Below are positions 19,936 to 28,245 of a stretch of DNA of 64,000 nucleotides, piece after piece. A model generated the notes under the pieces. That model was not told the origin of the DNA. It did no database searches and saw nothing but the letters and a program-made list of their open reading frames with translations. The stretch is from a candidate division KSB1 bacterium (lineage in GTDB: Bacteria > Zhuqueibacterota > Zhuqueibacteria > Thermofontimicrobiales > Thermofontimicrobiaceae), in assembly GCA_034506395.1 (NCBI GenBank), contig JAPDPQ010000008.1, positions 108,174 to 172,173 on the forward strand, read 5' to 3'. Numbering within the stretch: the first letter of the stretch is position 1; every line of letters starts with the position of its first letter. The position numbers and the translations under genes are program-made.

Positions 19936-21309
19936 GTGGCAAATGTAGATGCTTCGCGAGGAAGTTGGGGCTCGAAAATCGGTTTTATTGTTGCGGCTGC
20001 TGGTTCAGCCATCGGTCTCGGAAATATCTGGCGCTTCCCTTATGTGACGGGCGAAAACGGCGGAGCGATCTTCGTCCTCATTTATATCATCTTTGTGATT
20101 TTGATCGGTTGGCCCGTGATGGTGTCCGAGTTGGCGATCGGACGCCACACAATCAAAAACCCAGTTGGAGCTTTTAAGACGCTATTCCCTAATAGCCTTT
20201 GGAAAATGGTTGGCGCGCTGGGCGTTGTCACTGGTATTGGAATTTTGTCTTTCTATGCAGTGATCGCTGGTTATACGGTTGGCTATTTCATTAAAACCAT
20301 TTTAGGCGAATTTGCTCGAATTGAAACCGCTAATCAGGCTAAGGAAATCTTTGTTGCATTCACGGCCAATCCTTATATTTCTGTGGGACTATTATTTCTT
20401 TTCATCCTATTGACGGTTTTAGTGGTCATGGGTGGCGTTTCGGCTGGCATCGAACGATGGTCAAAAATTCTGATGCCCATACTATTGTTGCTCTTAATTT
20501 TATTGGCCGCTTATTCCATCGCGTTGCCAAAGGCAAAACAGGGGTTGATCTTTTACTTAAAACCCGATTTTTCCAAATTCTCATTAACCACTTTGGCGCG
20601 AGCACTGGGACAGGCGTTGTTCTCGCTGAGCTTGGGTATGGGAACCATGATTACCTACGGAAGCTATATTTCGAAAAAGGACAATTTAGTGACTTCAGCA
20701 GGGTATGTATGCTTTTTTGATACCTTAATTGCGATTCTTGCTGGCTTAGTTGTATTCCCCGCTTTATTCGCTATGGACTTGGATCCTGCTGGCGGACCAG
20801 GGCTGGTGTTTGTAGTGCTCCCATCCATTTTTGCCAAAATGCCAGGAGGCATGTTTTTTGGTGCTGGCATATTTTTGTTATTAGCGGTGGCGGCGTTGAC
20901 CTCAACTATTTCGTTGCTGGAAGTTCCAGTGGCCTATTTGGTTGATGAGCATCGATGGCCACGGAAAAAAGCCGTCCTCCTCACGGGAACGGTCACTTTT
21001 CTCATCGGAATTCCATCTGCTTTGGCACTGGGAGCTAATAAATTTTTAACAGCATTCATTAAAGAAAATTTTGGATTTTTAGATTTCATGAATGCTTTGT
21101 TCGGCAACTATTCACTTTCTCTTGGGGCATTCTTGATCGCGGTTTTTGCTGGATATCAGTGGGGAACGAAAGCGGTAGCGGCAGAGATCACGCAGGAAGG
21201 CAATATCTTTTTCCTGCGACAATTATGGATATTTTCAATCCGATTTATTTGTCCGATTGCAATTTTCATCATTCTAGCTTATATTGCTGGGACTGGAAAT
21301 TATTTCTAA
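19936..21309 (+). CDS. Neurotransmitter:sodium symporter family transporter
   Basis: A 457-residue inner-membrane transporter of the NSS/SNF family (LeuT fold), which imports amino acids with sodium. The first-helix motif AAAGSAIGLGNIWRFPYVTGENGG (residues about 16-39) contains the unwound sodium and substrate site and the conserved W-R. Some eleven membrane helices are visible, as in short prokaryotic members such as TnaT and MhsT. GTG start at 19936 with an excellent AGGAGG upstream. Substrate cannot be inferred from sequence. Confidence 0.93.
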   Translation: MANVDASRGSWGSKIGFIVAAAGSAIGLGNIWRFPYVTGENGGAIFVLIYIIFVILIGWPVMVSELAIGRHTIKNPVGAFKTLFPNSLWKMVGALGVVTGIGILSFYAVIAGYTVGYFIKTILGEFARIETANQAKEIFVAFTANPYISVGLLFLFILLTVLVVMGGVSAGIERWSKILMPILLLLLILLAAYSIALPKAKQGLIFYLKPDFSKFSLTTLARALGQALFSLSLGMGTMITYGSYISKKDNLVTSAGYVCFFDTLIAILAGLVVFPALFAMDLDPAGGPGLVFVVLPSIFAKMPGGMFFGAGIFLLLAVAALTSTISLLEVPVAYLVDEHRWPRKKAVLLTGTVTFLIGIPSALALGANKFLTAFIKENFGFLDFMNALFGNYSLSLGAFLIAVFAGYQWGTKAVAAEITQEGNIFFLRQLWIFSIRFICPIAIFIILAYIAGTGNYF

Positions 21310-21323
21310 TTTAGGATTTGCTC

Positions 21324-21869
21324 ATGGACCGAGAACAGGCCTATGAATTGGCCCGATCAAAATTTTCGAACAAAAATTTATTTAAGCATGTATTAGCCGT
21401 GGAAGCTGTGATGCGCGAATTGGCGGCCCATTTTGGTGAGGATCAAGAGCGATGGGGATTGGCTGGATTATTGCATGATCTCGATTATGAACAAACCATG
21501 AACGACCCAGAGCGACATACGCTGATCACAGAAGAGCTGCTTCGGCCGTTTCAATTGCATCCAGACATCATAGAGGCGATCAAATGTCATAACGATAAAG
21601 CGCCACGGACCAATTTGATCGGCAAGGCAATTTATGCTGCAGATCCAGTAACAGGATTAATTGTAGCAGCAGCCTTGATGCATCCAGAAAAAAAATTAAA
21701 ATCGATCGACGTAGATTTTATTTTGAGACGGTTCAAAGAAAAACGATTTGCCGCAGGGGCGAACCGAGAGCAGATCAAAACCTGTGAGGATATGGGATTG
21801 TCTCTGGAACAATTTTTAGATATTGCGTTGACTGCTATGCAGCGTATTGATAAAGACCTAGGATTGTGA
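21324..21869 (+). CDS. HD-domain (HDIG) hydrolase
   Basis: A 181-residue HD superfamily protein. The metal ligands appear as H in LFKHVLAVE, the HD pair in GLLHDLDYE, H in PERHTLITEE/KCHNDKAP, and a late aspartate in AADPVTGL. These features match small cytoplasmic HDIG phosphohydrolases, usually acting on nucleotides or RNA ends; the substrate is unknown. Start ATG at 21324 has AGGA seven bases upstream. It sits between the transporter (14 bases) and the DUF2279 gene, in the folK-purF run. Confidence 0.85.
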   Translation: MDREQAYELARSKFSNKNLFKHVLAVEAVMRELAAHFGEDQERWGLAGLLHDLDYEQTMNDPERHTLITEELLRPFQLHPDIIEAIKCHNDKAPRTNLIGKAIYAADPVTGLIVAAALMHPEKKLKSIDVDFILRRFKEKRFAAGANREQIKTCEDMGLSLEQFLDIALTAMQRIDKDLGL

Positions 21870-21871
21870 GC

Positions 21872-22303
21872 ATGATTCAAAAGACCAACAGAATCTTATT
21901 TTTGTTATTTGGCTTAATATTGTTATTGCCATACAGAACGATCGCCCAAGAAAAGCCTTCAACGCCGAATCGAAACTTTTGTTGCTGGAGCGCTCATTGG
22001 AACCTATTGTCTCCCAATCGTCAGTTTAATGTTACACTATCCGACTCCTGGTTTGGCCGGGACAAGGTGCACCATTTTTTGACCAGCGCTTTTTTGAGCG
22101 CAGCGGGTTATTATGTGCTGCGCGATGAGCAAAAATATGCAAATCGGACTGCACAGGCGGGCTGTCTGACTTTCTCCATATCAATGGGACTGGCGAAAGA
22201 AATTCGGGATGGGATGAAGCCGCAAAATGCCTTTAGCGTTAAAGACCTTGTGGCGGATGTCTTGGGGGCAGCTCTGGGATTAGCCATTGTGGCGGATTTT
22301 TAG
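21872..22303 (+). CDS. DUF2279/YfiM-like membrane protein
   Basis: A 143-residue protein with an N-terminal signal sequence, then the YfiM/DUF2279 pattern: GRDKVHHFLTSAFLSAAGYY, a second hydrophobic stretch, KEIRDGMKPQNAFSVKDLVADVLGAALG. The conserved K-HH and KD--D residues look catalytic or metal-binding, but the family has no established function. ATG at 21872, eight bases after AGGA, is preferred; a GTG at 21866 would overlap the previous gene. Probably cell-envelope located. Confidence 0.8.
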   Translation: MIQKTNRILFLLFGLILLLPYRTIAQEKPSTPNRNFCCWSAHWNLLSPNRQFNVTLSDSWFGRDKVHHFLTSAFLSAAGYYVLRDEQKYANRTAQAGCLTFSISMGLAKEIRDGMKPQNAFSVKDLVADVLGAALGLAIVADF

Positions 22304-22332
22304 GTATTTGATGTGAGGGTGAAGCGGATAAA

Positions 22333-23763
22333 ATGTCAAATGATATAGTCGTTTTCGATGATAAACCAAAAGCTGAATGTGCAGTTGTTGGTGTTTATGG
22401 ACATCCCAAAGCCGCATATTTCACTTATTTGGGGCTCTACGCTTTGCAACATCGGGGGCAAGAGAGCTCGGGAATAGTCTCCAGCGAAGGGGATAAATTT
22501 TACAAGCATGTCGATATGGGGCTGGTGGCCGATGTATTTTCGAACATAAAAAATCTCGACAAATTGAAAGGGAGTGCAGCTATCGGCCACAATCGGTATT
22601 CGACGACCGGATCGACGCAGCCGATTAACGCCCAGCCTTTGGTGGTAAGTTCGAAATATGGGCCTTTGGCAATTTCACATAATGGAAATTTTATCAATGC
22701 ATCTGAATTGCATGAGAAATTGGTCAATGATGGGGCGATTTTTCAGACCACGACAGATACCGAGATCGTGCTGCATTTGATTGCTCGATCAAAAAAACCG
22801 ACAATGATCGAGCGGATCAAGGACGCTCTCAATCAAATCAAAGGGGCTTATTCGCTGGCGATTTTGACCAGCGAGGCGCTGATCGCGGTAAAAGATCCAC
22901 GCTCTTTTCGACCGTTGTGCATCGGAAGTAAAGAAGGCGGATACATCATCGCCTCGGAATCTTGCGCGCTTGACATCATGGATGCAGAATTGATCCGGGA
23001 GGTTGAGCCAGGGGAGATTGTCATTTTTGATCAAAATGGAATGCGGAGCGAATGGCTCGAGGAAAAAGCGGAGCGGAAGGCCTGCATTTTTGAGTTTATC
23101 TATTTTTCTCGGCCAGATAGCCGCATCTTCGGGGAAAAGGTTGATAAAGCGCGCCGTCGCCTCGGCAAAGCATTGGCGCTGGAAAATCCAGTTGATGCCG
23201 ATCGCATTATTTCGGTACCAGACTCCAGCAATACGGCGGCATTGGGATATGCTCAAGAATCCAACATGAGATTCGAGATTGGTCTGATCCGCAACCATTA
23301 CATCGGTCGCACCTTCATTCACCCAGTGCAATCGATGCGCGATTTCAGCGTCCGGATCAAGTTTAATCCTGTACAGGGAATTTTGAAGGATAAACGAGTT
23401 ATTATTGTGGAAGATTCCATCGTTCGGGGAACAACGCTCAAGCTTTTGGCCCGCATGATTCGAAAAGCTGGTGCAAAGGAAATCCATGTCCGAGTGAGCT
23501 CTCCGCCCATCAAATTTCCCTGCTATTACGGCATGGACTTTCCGACCAAGGAAGAGCTCATCGCTAATAACATGTCAGTGGAGCAGATCCGGGAATTCCT
23601 GGAGGTCGAATCCTTGACCTACTTGTCAATGGGAGGCCTGCTGAATGCCGTCCCCCATGAGAATGGAGGCTATTGCACGGCGTGCTTCAGCGGCGATTAT
23701 CCCATCGTCCCCAATGGGAAGGTTGAAAAGCTGCAATTGGAAAACGGGATCGTTATTGAATAA
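22333..23763 (+). CDS. purF: Amidophosphoribosyltransferase
   Basis: A 476-residue enzyme for the first step of purine synthesis (PRPP and glutamine to phosphoribosylamine). The nucleophile is Cys16, exposed after removal of a 15-residue propeptide, so this is the processed type. The glutaminase domain has LQHRGQESSGI and GHNRYSTTGS; the PRPP loop is VIIVEDSIVRGTT. Four cysteines in KACIFEF, FPCYYGMD and YCTACFSG match the ligands of the [4Fe-4S] cluster of the Bacillus-type enzyme, so an oxygen-sensitive cluster is predicted. ATG at 22333; last gene of the folK run. Confidence 0.97.
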   Translation: MSNDIVVFDDKPKAECAVVGVYGHPKAAYFTYLGLYALQHRGQESSGIVSSEGDKFYKHVDMGLVADVFSNIKNLDKLKGSAAIGHNRYSTTGSTQPINAQPLVVSSKYGPLAISHNGNFINASELHEKLVNDGAIFQTTTDTEIVLHLIARSKKPTMIERIKDALNQIKGAYSLAILTSEALIAVKDPRSFRPLCIGSKEGGYIIASESCALDIMDAELIREVEPGEIVIFDQNGMRSEWLEEKAERKACIFEFIYFSRPDSRIFGEKVDKARRRLGKALALENPVDADRIISVPDSSNTAALGYAQESNMRFEIGLIRNHYIGRTFIHPVQSMRDFSVRIKFNPVQGILKDKRVIIVEDSIVRGTTLKLLARMIRKAGAKEIHVRVSSPPIKFPCYYGMDFPTKEELIANNMSVEQIREFLEVESLTYLSMGGLLNAVPHENGGYCTACFSGDYPIVPNGKVEKLQLENGIVIE

Positions 23764-23859
23764 TCCCTAGGCTTAGAATAAGCACGATTATCAGGCTTAG
23801 CATTGGTCCATGAGCAATTGTCATGATTGATTTCCACAAATTCTAACAGCAGATGTCTC

Positions 23860-24771
23860 ATGAAATATTTAGACTACTTTTTCGTGCTTAGACCCACGCT
23901 GTTTTTTCCAGTGTGGACCGTGTTTTTGGCGGGCTATCATGCCGCTGTCAAATTCGCCCCTGGCGGAATCGCTACGCCACATCCGTTGCCAATTGCCATT
24001 TTGTTATCGATTTTGATGGGCGCTGTGTTCATCTTTAATCAACTTGCTGATATTGAGACCGATCGGCGCAATCAGAAACTGTTCTTCATTGCCAACGGCA
24101 TCATTGATAAAAAAACTGCCCTCACGGAGGCAGTGGGACTGACCTGCTTTTGCTTGGCGATTGCTCTCTGGGTGAATGTGAAATTGGGGATTGCTTTTGC
24201 GCTGGTATTCTTTTTTACCGCTGTGCTCTACAGTTTTGGTCCCTTTAGCTGGAAGGATCGACCGATACTGGGGATCATCAATAATTTTTTAGGGGGATGG
24301 TCAGTAGCCATCTGTGGTTGGCTGGCGGCTGGTGATCTGGGATGGAAATTGTTCTTGTATGGGGTACCTTATGCGCTGGGATTGGTAGGGGTATTTCTAT
24401 TGACCACGCTTCCCGATGTGTCTGGCGATAGCGCCGCTGGCAAAATCACCTTTGGTGTGAAATATGGAACGAGAGCAACCACCCGTGTCGCATTGATTTT
24501 TGAATTTTTGACCATCATTTCTTCTGGGTTGCTCAAGGATTATGTTTTGTTTGTCCCTGCTATTATGGCGTTGCCGCTGTTTATCTTGGCCGCATATAGC
24601 CAAACGATGAGTGCAGTGCTCAGAGCAATTAAATTCACTGTGCTGTTCGCATCGTTAGCAGTAGTTGTGATTTTCCCCTGGTATTTTTTATTGATTCTGG
24701 TGATGTTCTATTTTTCAAAATGGTATTATCGAAAGCGATTCAATCTGGAATATCCGAGTTTCGCAGCATAG
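23860..24771 (+). CDS. UbiA-family prenyltransferase
   Basis: A polytopic membrane protein of about 303 residues. The first aspartate-rich motif is NQLADIETDRRNQK (near residues 61-74) and the second is DVSGD, the two magnesium-prenyl-diphosphate sites. Eight to nine membrane helices are visible. UbiA members make menaquinone, heme O, or digeranylgeranylglyceryl phosphate. The adjacent ferredoxin and geranylgeranyl-reductase-type gene favours a product whose prenyl chains are later saturated, such as an archaeal-type ether lipid or a reduced quinone. ATG at 23860 is chosen over an upstream TTG at 23827; neither has a strong ribosome site. Confidence 0.88.
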   Translation: MKYLDYFFVLRPTLFFPVWTVFLAGYHAAVKFAPGGIATPHPLPIAILLSILMGAVFIFNQLADIETDRRNQKLFFIANGIIDKKTALTEAVGLTCFCLAIALWVNVKLGIAFALVFFFTAVLYSFGPFSWKDRPILGIINNFLGGWSVAICGWLAAGDLGWKLFLYGVPYALGLVGVFLLTTLPDVSGDSAAGKITFGVKYGTRATTRVALIFEFLTIISSGLLKDYVLFVPAIMALPLFILAAYSQTMSAVLRAIKFTVLFASLAVVVIFPWYFLLILVMFYFSKWYYRKRFNLEYPSFAA

Positions 24772-24843
24772 AAGGGCTAATGGACCGAGTAAAGGCTCTT
24801 GGCGTTTCGGAATGTTTAATCTGGTTGAATGAAGGAGCAAACA

Positions 24844-25023
24844 ATGGTTGTTACGAAAGATGATCTATGCGATTTTTGTGGCACGTGCGTATCGGTCTGT
24901 CCCGTCGATGTGATTGAGCTATTTGAGGCCCGACTCGTCATCGATCATGTGGGATGCACGCAATGCTTGAATTGCATTAAAATTTGCCCGATGAATGCAT
25001 TGGAGTTTCGGAATGATAGATGA
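24844..25023 (+). CDS. 2[4Fe-4S] ferredoxin
   Basis: A 59-residue bacterial-type ferredoxin with two clusters: CDFCGTCVSVCP near the N-terminus and CTQCLNCIKICP near the C-terminus, all eight cysteines present. ATG at 24844 follows GAAGGAGC; an ATG fifteen bases upstream overlaps that site. Its last 11 bases overlap the reductase gene, so the two are translationally coupled. It is the probable electron donor to that flavoprotein, as for the linked pair described from Methanosarcina. Confidence 0.93.
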   Translation: MVVTKDDLCDFCGTCVSVCPVDVIELFEARLVIDHVGCTQCLNCIKICPMNALEFRNDR

Positions 25024-26185
25024 TTATGATATAGTGGTTGTCGGTGCTGGTCCGGCTGGGTCAACAGCCGCCAGAGTCGCTTCCGAACACGGGGCAAAAG
25101 TGCTGGTATTGGAAAAGGATCGCGAGATTGGTATTCCCGTGCGCTGCGGTGAAGCTGTGGGCGATAAAGGATTGCGTCGAGTGCTTGAGCCGCGGCCGGA
25201 ATGGATCGCCAATGCCATTGAGGCGGTGCGATTAATCGCGCCTGATGAGACGGTCGTCACTGTACATCATGATGATATCGGCTATATTTTAGATCGCAAG
25301 CGGTTCGATTATGATTTAGCGATGATGGCGGCCCAGCGAGGCGCTAAAATTGTTACCAAAGCTTATGTGTATGGATTAATAATTGAAAACGGCACAGTGA
25401 AGGGGGTAAAGGTATTGCATCTGGGCAACCATTATCAAATTCGGGCTAAAGTTGTTATCGGTGCCGACGGTGTAGAATCCCGCGTCGGGCGCTGGGCGGG
25501 TTTGAAAACTGCAGTGCGCTTGAAGGATATGGAAAGCTGCGTGCAGATGACCGTCTCAAATATCACGCTCGATCGACGCTATTGTGATTTTTATTTTGCG
25601 ACAACAGTAGCACCAGGTGGGTATCTTTGGGTGTTCCCAAAGAACGACCATTTAGCCAACATCGGATTAGGTGTTTCTGGAGAATTCGCTGCCAAGAAAG
25701 CACCGCTATTTTATCTTCGGGAATTCATTGATCGCAAATTTCCGAAGGCAGCGATTTTAACAACAGTGGCTGGGGGAGTTCCCTGTGCCCCATTCATGGA
25801 TAAAATCGTTACTTCTGGATTGATGCTGGTAGGGGATGCAGCTCATCAGGCTAATCCATTGACTGGCGGCGGCATTGTGCAGAGCATCATCGCTGCTGAA
25901 ATTGCGGGACGGGTCGCAGCCATGGCCTGCAAAGAAAATGATTGCAGCGAAACTCGGCTTCAAGAGTACAGCAAAGCGTGGGACAAAGAGAACGGCAGCA
26001 ACCACCGTCGCGCCTATCGCCTGAAAGAGGCGGTGTACAAACTCACTGATTCAGATTTAAATCGAACAGCCGCAGCCATCGCCCAAAAGCCACCGGAAAA
26101 ACAGACCATTTTGAATATTTTTACAACGGCGCTCATTCAGCATCCCAAATTATTGCCCGACATTGTCAAGTTATTTATGGCCTAA
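25013..26185 (+). CDS. Geranylgeranyl reductase family FAD-dependent oxidoreductase
   Basis: A 390-residue flavoprotein. The FAD dinucleotide loop is VVVGAGPAGSTAAR (G11, G13, G16). RCGEAVGDKG, the middle GADGVESRVGRWAG and LVGDAAHQANPLTGGGI are the hallmarks of the geranylgeranyl reductase/digeranylgeranylglycerophospholipid reductase group. Members saturate isoprenoid chains of chlorophyll, quinones or archaeal lipids. ATG at 25013 overlaps the ferredoxin end. With the UbiA gene it forms a compact three-gene module; whether the product is an ether lipid or a quinone cannot be settled here because no geranylgeranylglyceryl phosphate synthase gene lies in the window. Confidence 0.9.
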   Translation: MIDDYDIVVVGAGPAGSTAARVASEHGAKVLVLEKDREIGIPVRCGEAVGDKGLRRVLEPRPEWIANAIEAVRLIAPDETVVTVHHDDIGYILDRKRFDYDLAMMAAQRGAKIVTKAYVYGLIIENGTVKGVKVLHLGNHYQIRAKVVIGADGVESRVGRWAGLKTAVRLKDMESCVQMTVSNITLDRRYCDFYFATTVAPGGYLWVFPKNDHLANIGLGVSGEFAAKKAPLFYLREFIDRKFPKAAILTTVAGGVPCAPFMDKIVTSGLMLVGDAAHQANPLTGGGIVQSIIAAEIAGRVAAMACKENDCSETRLQEYSKAWDKENGSNHRRAYRLKEAVYKLTDSDLNRTAAAIAQKPPEKQTILNIFTTALIQHPKLLPDIVKLFMA

Positions 26186-26260
26186 TTGAGAATTTAAGCT
26201 CACAATGGAGATCACCGATCGCATGCCGAAATGAATTTCAAAGGAGATGGGAGACCGAAA

Positions 26261-27241
26261 ATGAATGTGAAAAAATTTTTTTTCATATGGATTATTGCCA
26301 TGATGGTGATCTCATGGTTGATTCCAAATGAAATCAAATCACAGAACCAGCTCCAGATCCGACGTTCAAATGAATTGACTCGATCTGCGATTTAATTATT
26401 GCGCGAGCAGAAACCAGAGAAAGCCAAATTTGAATTGCAACGGGCAATTCGGTTAAATCCCAAAAATATTCTGGCGCATGAGCTACTCTCTATTATTTTT
26501 TACCGTCAGCAGCGCATCCGAGAAGCAGAAAAGCATGCGGCCATTGCTGTATCAATTAATCCAAAATCAAGTCGGGCCCTATTTGTGCTGGGAGCAATCA
26601 ATGCAAAGCGGGGAAGGTCGGATCTTGCCCTCGAGCAATTGCAAACGGCCCTGGTCGCGTTGCCAGATGCCGAATATCGAGCTGAGGCAAGAGATCTATT
26701 GAATAAAATTCGATCACAATCAGATGATGTTCAGCCAGCTTCTTAGCGATCCAGATCTGAGGATCTTCCTATTACGCCGCTGGCTTTAGACTATAAACCA
26801 CCGATAGCTGTCTTTCCGTTTGAAGATACAAACGCTCGAGCGGAAATGACGAAACTGGGCCAAAGCCTGACAGAGATGCTAATCACGGCTCTGATTCAGA
26901 CCGGCAGATTCACGGTGATCGAACGTGTCCAATTGGATAAGATCATCTCAGAGCAAGCGCTCGGTCAAACTGGGCTGATCGATACCGAGACGGCGATAGA
27001 AATCGGAAAATTGTCTGGCTTGGCTGGGATCGTGGTCGGCAGTCTGACCCAGCTCAAATCGGCATTGGAGGCAGATGCGCGCTTGATCAATGGAGTTTCT
27101 GGCGAAGCGCTTGCCGCAGCCAATTCTCGAGTCTCCAATTTGGATGATACGCGGCAGTTAGCTGTCGATTTGGCCAATCAATTAGCGGCCAAAGCGGATT
27201 TGCTCGTCTCTCCGGCTGACTGCGCTCAAAGCCTCCGTTAG
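26261..27241 (+). pseudogene. TPR/CsgG-like gene interrupted by two in-frame stop codons
   Basis: One continuous reading frame from ATG 26261 to 27241 is broken by TAA at 26393 and TAG at 26744, with no frameshift. Before the first stop: a signal peptide (KKFFFIWIIAMMVISWL) preceded by AAAGGAGATGGGAG. Between the stops: two to three TPR repeats. After the second: a CsgG-like domain (IAVFPFEDTNA, LGQSLTEMLITAL, FTVIERVQLDKIISEQ). The TAA falls in an expected glutamate-rich helix (RSAI-stop-LLREQ) and is one base from GAA. This looks like a recently inactivated secreted protein of about 326 residues; two sequencing errors are the alternative. Stops end normal genes elsewhere, so recoding is unlikely. 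Confidence 0.8.
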
Positions 27242-27318
27242 GTTTTGTAATTGACAAAAATCAAATTCAGCATGAAAACGCCCTCAGAATGAGTTCGGGT
27301 ATTTTATGAGGTAGATGA

Positions 27319-28245
27319 ATGTTTGGGAAGCTAACGCAGAAATTATTTAAGACGCGCGAAGGGATCATCGGCAAATTGGCTGCAAGCCTTAAGATCCATC
27401 AGGTGCTCGATGAAGATCTATTTGATGAACTGGAAGAAATTTTGATCGCTGGCGATGTTGGAGTAAATACCGCGCTGGAGCTCATAGAAAGCGTCCGGCA
27501 GCAAACGAAGGAATTGGGCATCAAAAAAAGCGAAAATATCATGCGGTTCTTAAAGAGCGCCATGTTGAAAGCTTTTGAAAGCGAGGGACAGATCACCCTC
27601 AGAATTGATGAGAGCTATTTTCAGCCGGCTCAGCGGCCGTTTGTGATTATGGTCGTTGGGGTGAATGGCACGGGTAAAACAACCACCATTGGGAAATTGG
27701 CATGGCAATTTAAGAATCATGGCAATAAGGTGCTGATCGCTGCTGCTGATACGTTTCGGGCTGCTGCGGCCGATCAATTGGATATCTGGGCCGATCGCGC
27801 TCATGTGGATATCATCAAAACCCAGCCAGGAGCTGATCCTGCTTCCATTGCTTATGATTCGCTCCAGGCGGCCATCAGCCGAAAGCTCGATGTGTTGATC
27901 ATCGATACGGCTGGCCGGCTTCATACCAAGTCGAATTTGATGGAGGAGCTGAAGAAGATCCGGCGAGTGCTGGGCAAATTGCAGCCTTCCGCCCCAGAAG
28001 AAACATTGCTCGTGCTCGATGCGACAACAGGACAAAACGGATTAAACCAAGCACGACAATTCACAGAAGCAGTGGGCGTGACTGGGATTGTACTGACGAA
28101 ACTGGATGGCACGGCAAAGGGGGGCATTGTTTTGGCCATTCGGAAAGAGTTGGGACTGCCTGTGAAGTTCATCGGAGTTGGAGAGAAAATCGATGATTTA
28201 GAGCCTTTCGATTATACTGCATTTGTTGAGGCGCTCTTTCAATGA
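27319..28245 (+). CDS. ftsY: Signal recognition particle receptor FtsY
   Basis: A 308-residue SRP-type GTPase that docks ribosome-nascent chain complexes at the membrane. The helical N domain (residues 1-100) lacks the long acidic A domain of E. coli FtsY. The G domain shows GVNGTGKTTT (about 114-123), ADTFRAAAADQL, DTAGR (about 196), TKLDGTAKGG and GVGEKIDDLEPF. ATG at 27319 follows TGAGG. Its stop overlaps the rimO start as ATGA, so the two are coupled. Confidence 0.97.
   Translation: MFGKLTQKLFKTREGIIGKLAASLKIHQVLDEDLFDELEEILIAGDVGVNTALELIESVRQQTKELGIKKSENIMRFLKSAMLKAFESEGQITLRIDESYFQPAQRPFVIMVVGVNGTGKTTTIGKLAWQFKNHGNKVLIAAADTFRAAAADQLDIWADRAHVDIIKTQPGADPASIAYDSLQAAISRKLDVLIIDTAGRLHTKSNLMEELKKIRRVLGKLQPSAPEETLLVLDATTGQNGLNQARQFTEAVGVTGIVLTKLDGTAKGGIVLAIRKELGLPVKFIGVGEKIDDLEPFDYTAFVEALFQ

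Noticed and set aside
22789..23487. 232-codon minus-strand frame inside purF
   Set aside because: Antisense shadow of an unmistakable purF coding sequence.
26399..26746. TPR segment as an independent gene
   Set aside because: It begins directly after an in-frame stop, lacks a ribosome site, and continues the frame of a signal-peptide segment upstream and a CsgG-like segment downstream; treated as one broken gene.
26393..26746. Stop-codon recoding as explanation of the two in-frame stops
   Set aside because: TAA, TAG and TGA all end other genes in the window, and no recoding signals such as a SECIS-like hairpin were apparent.
27251..27270. TTGACA before ftsY as a promoter
   Set aside because: No acceptable -10 at a 16-18 base spacing.
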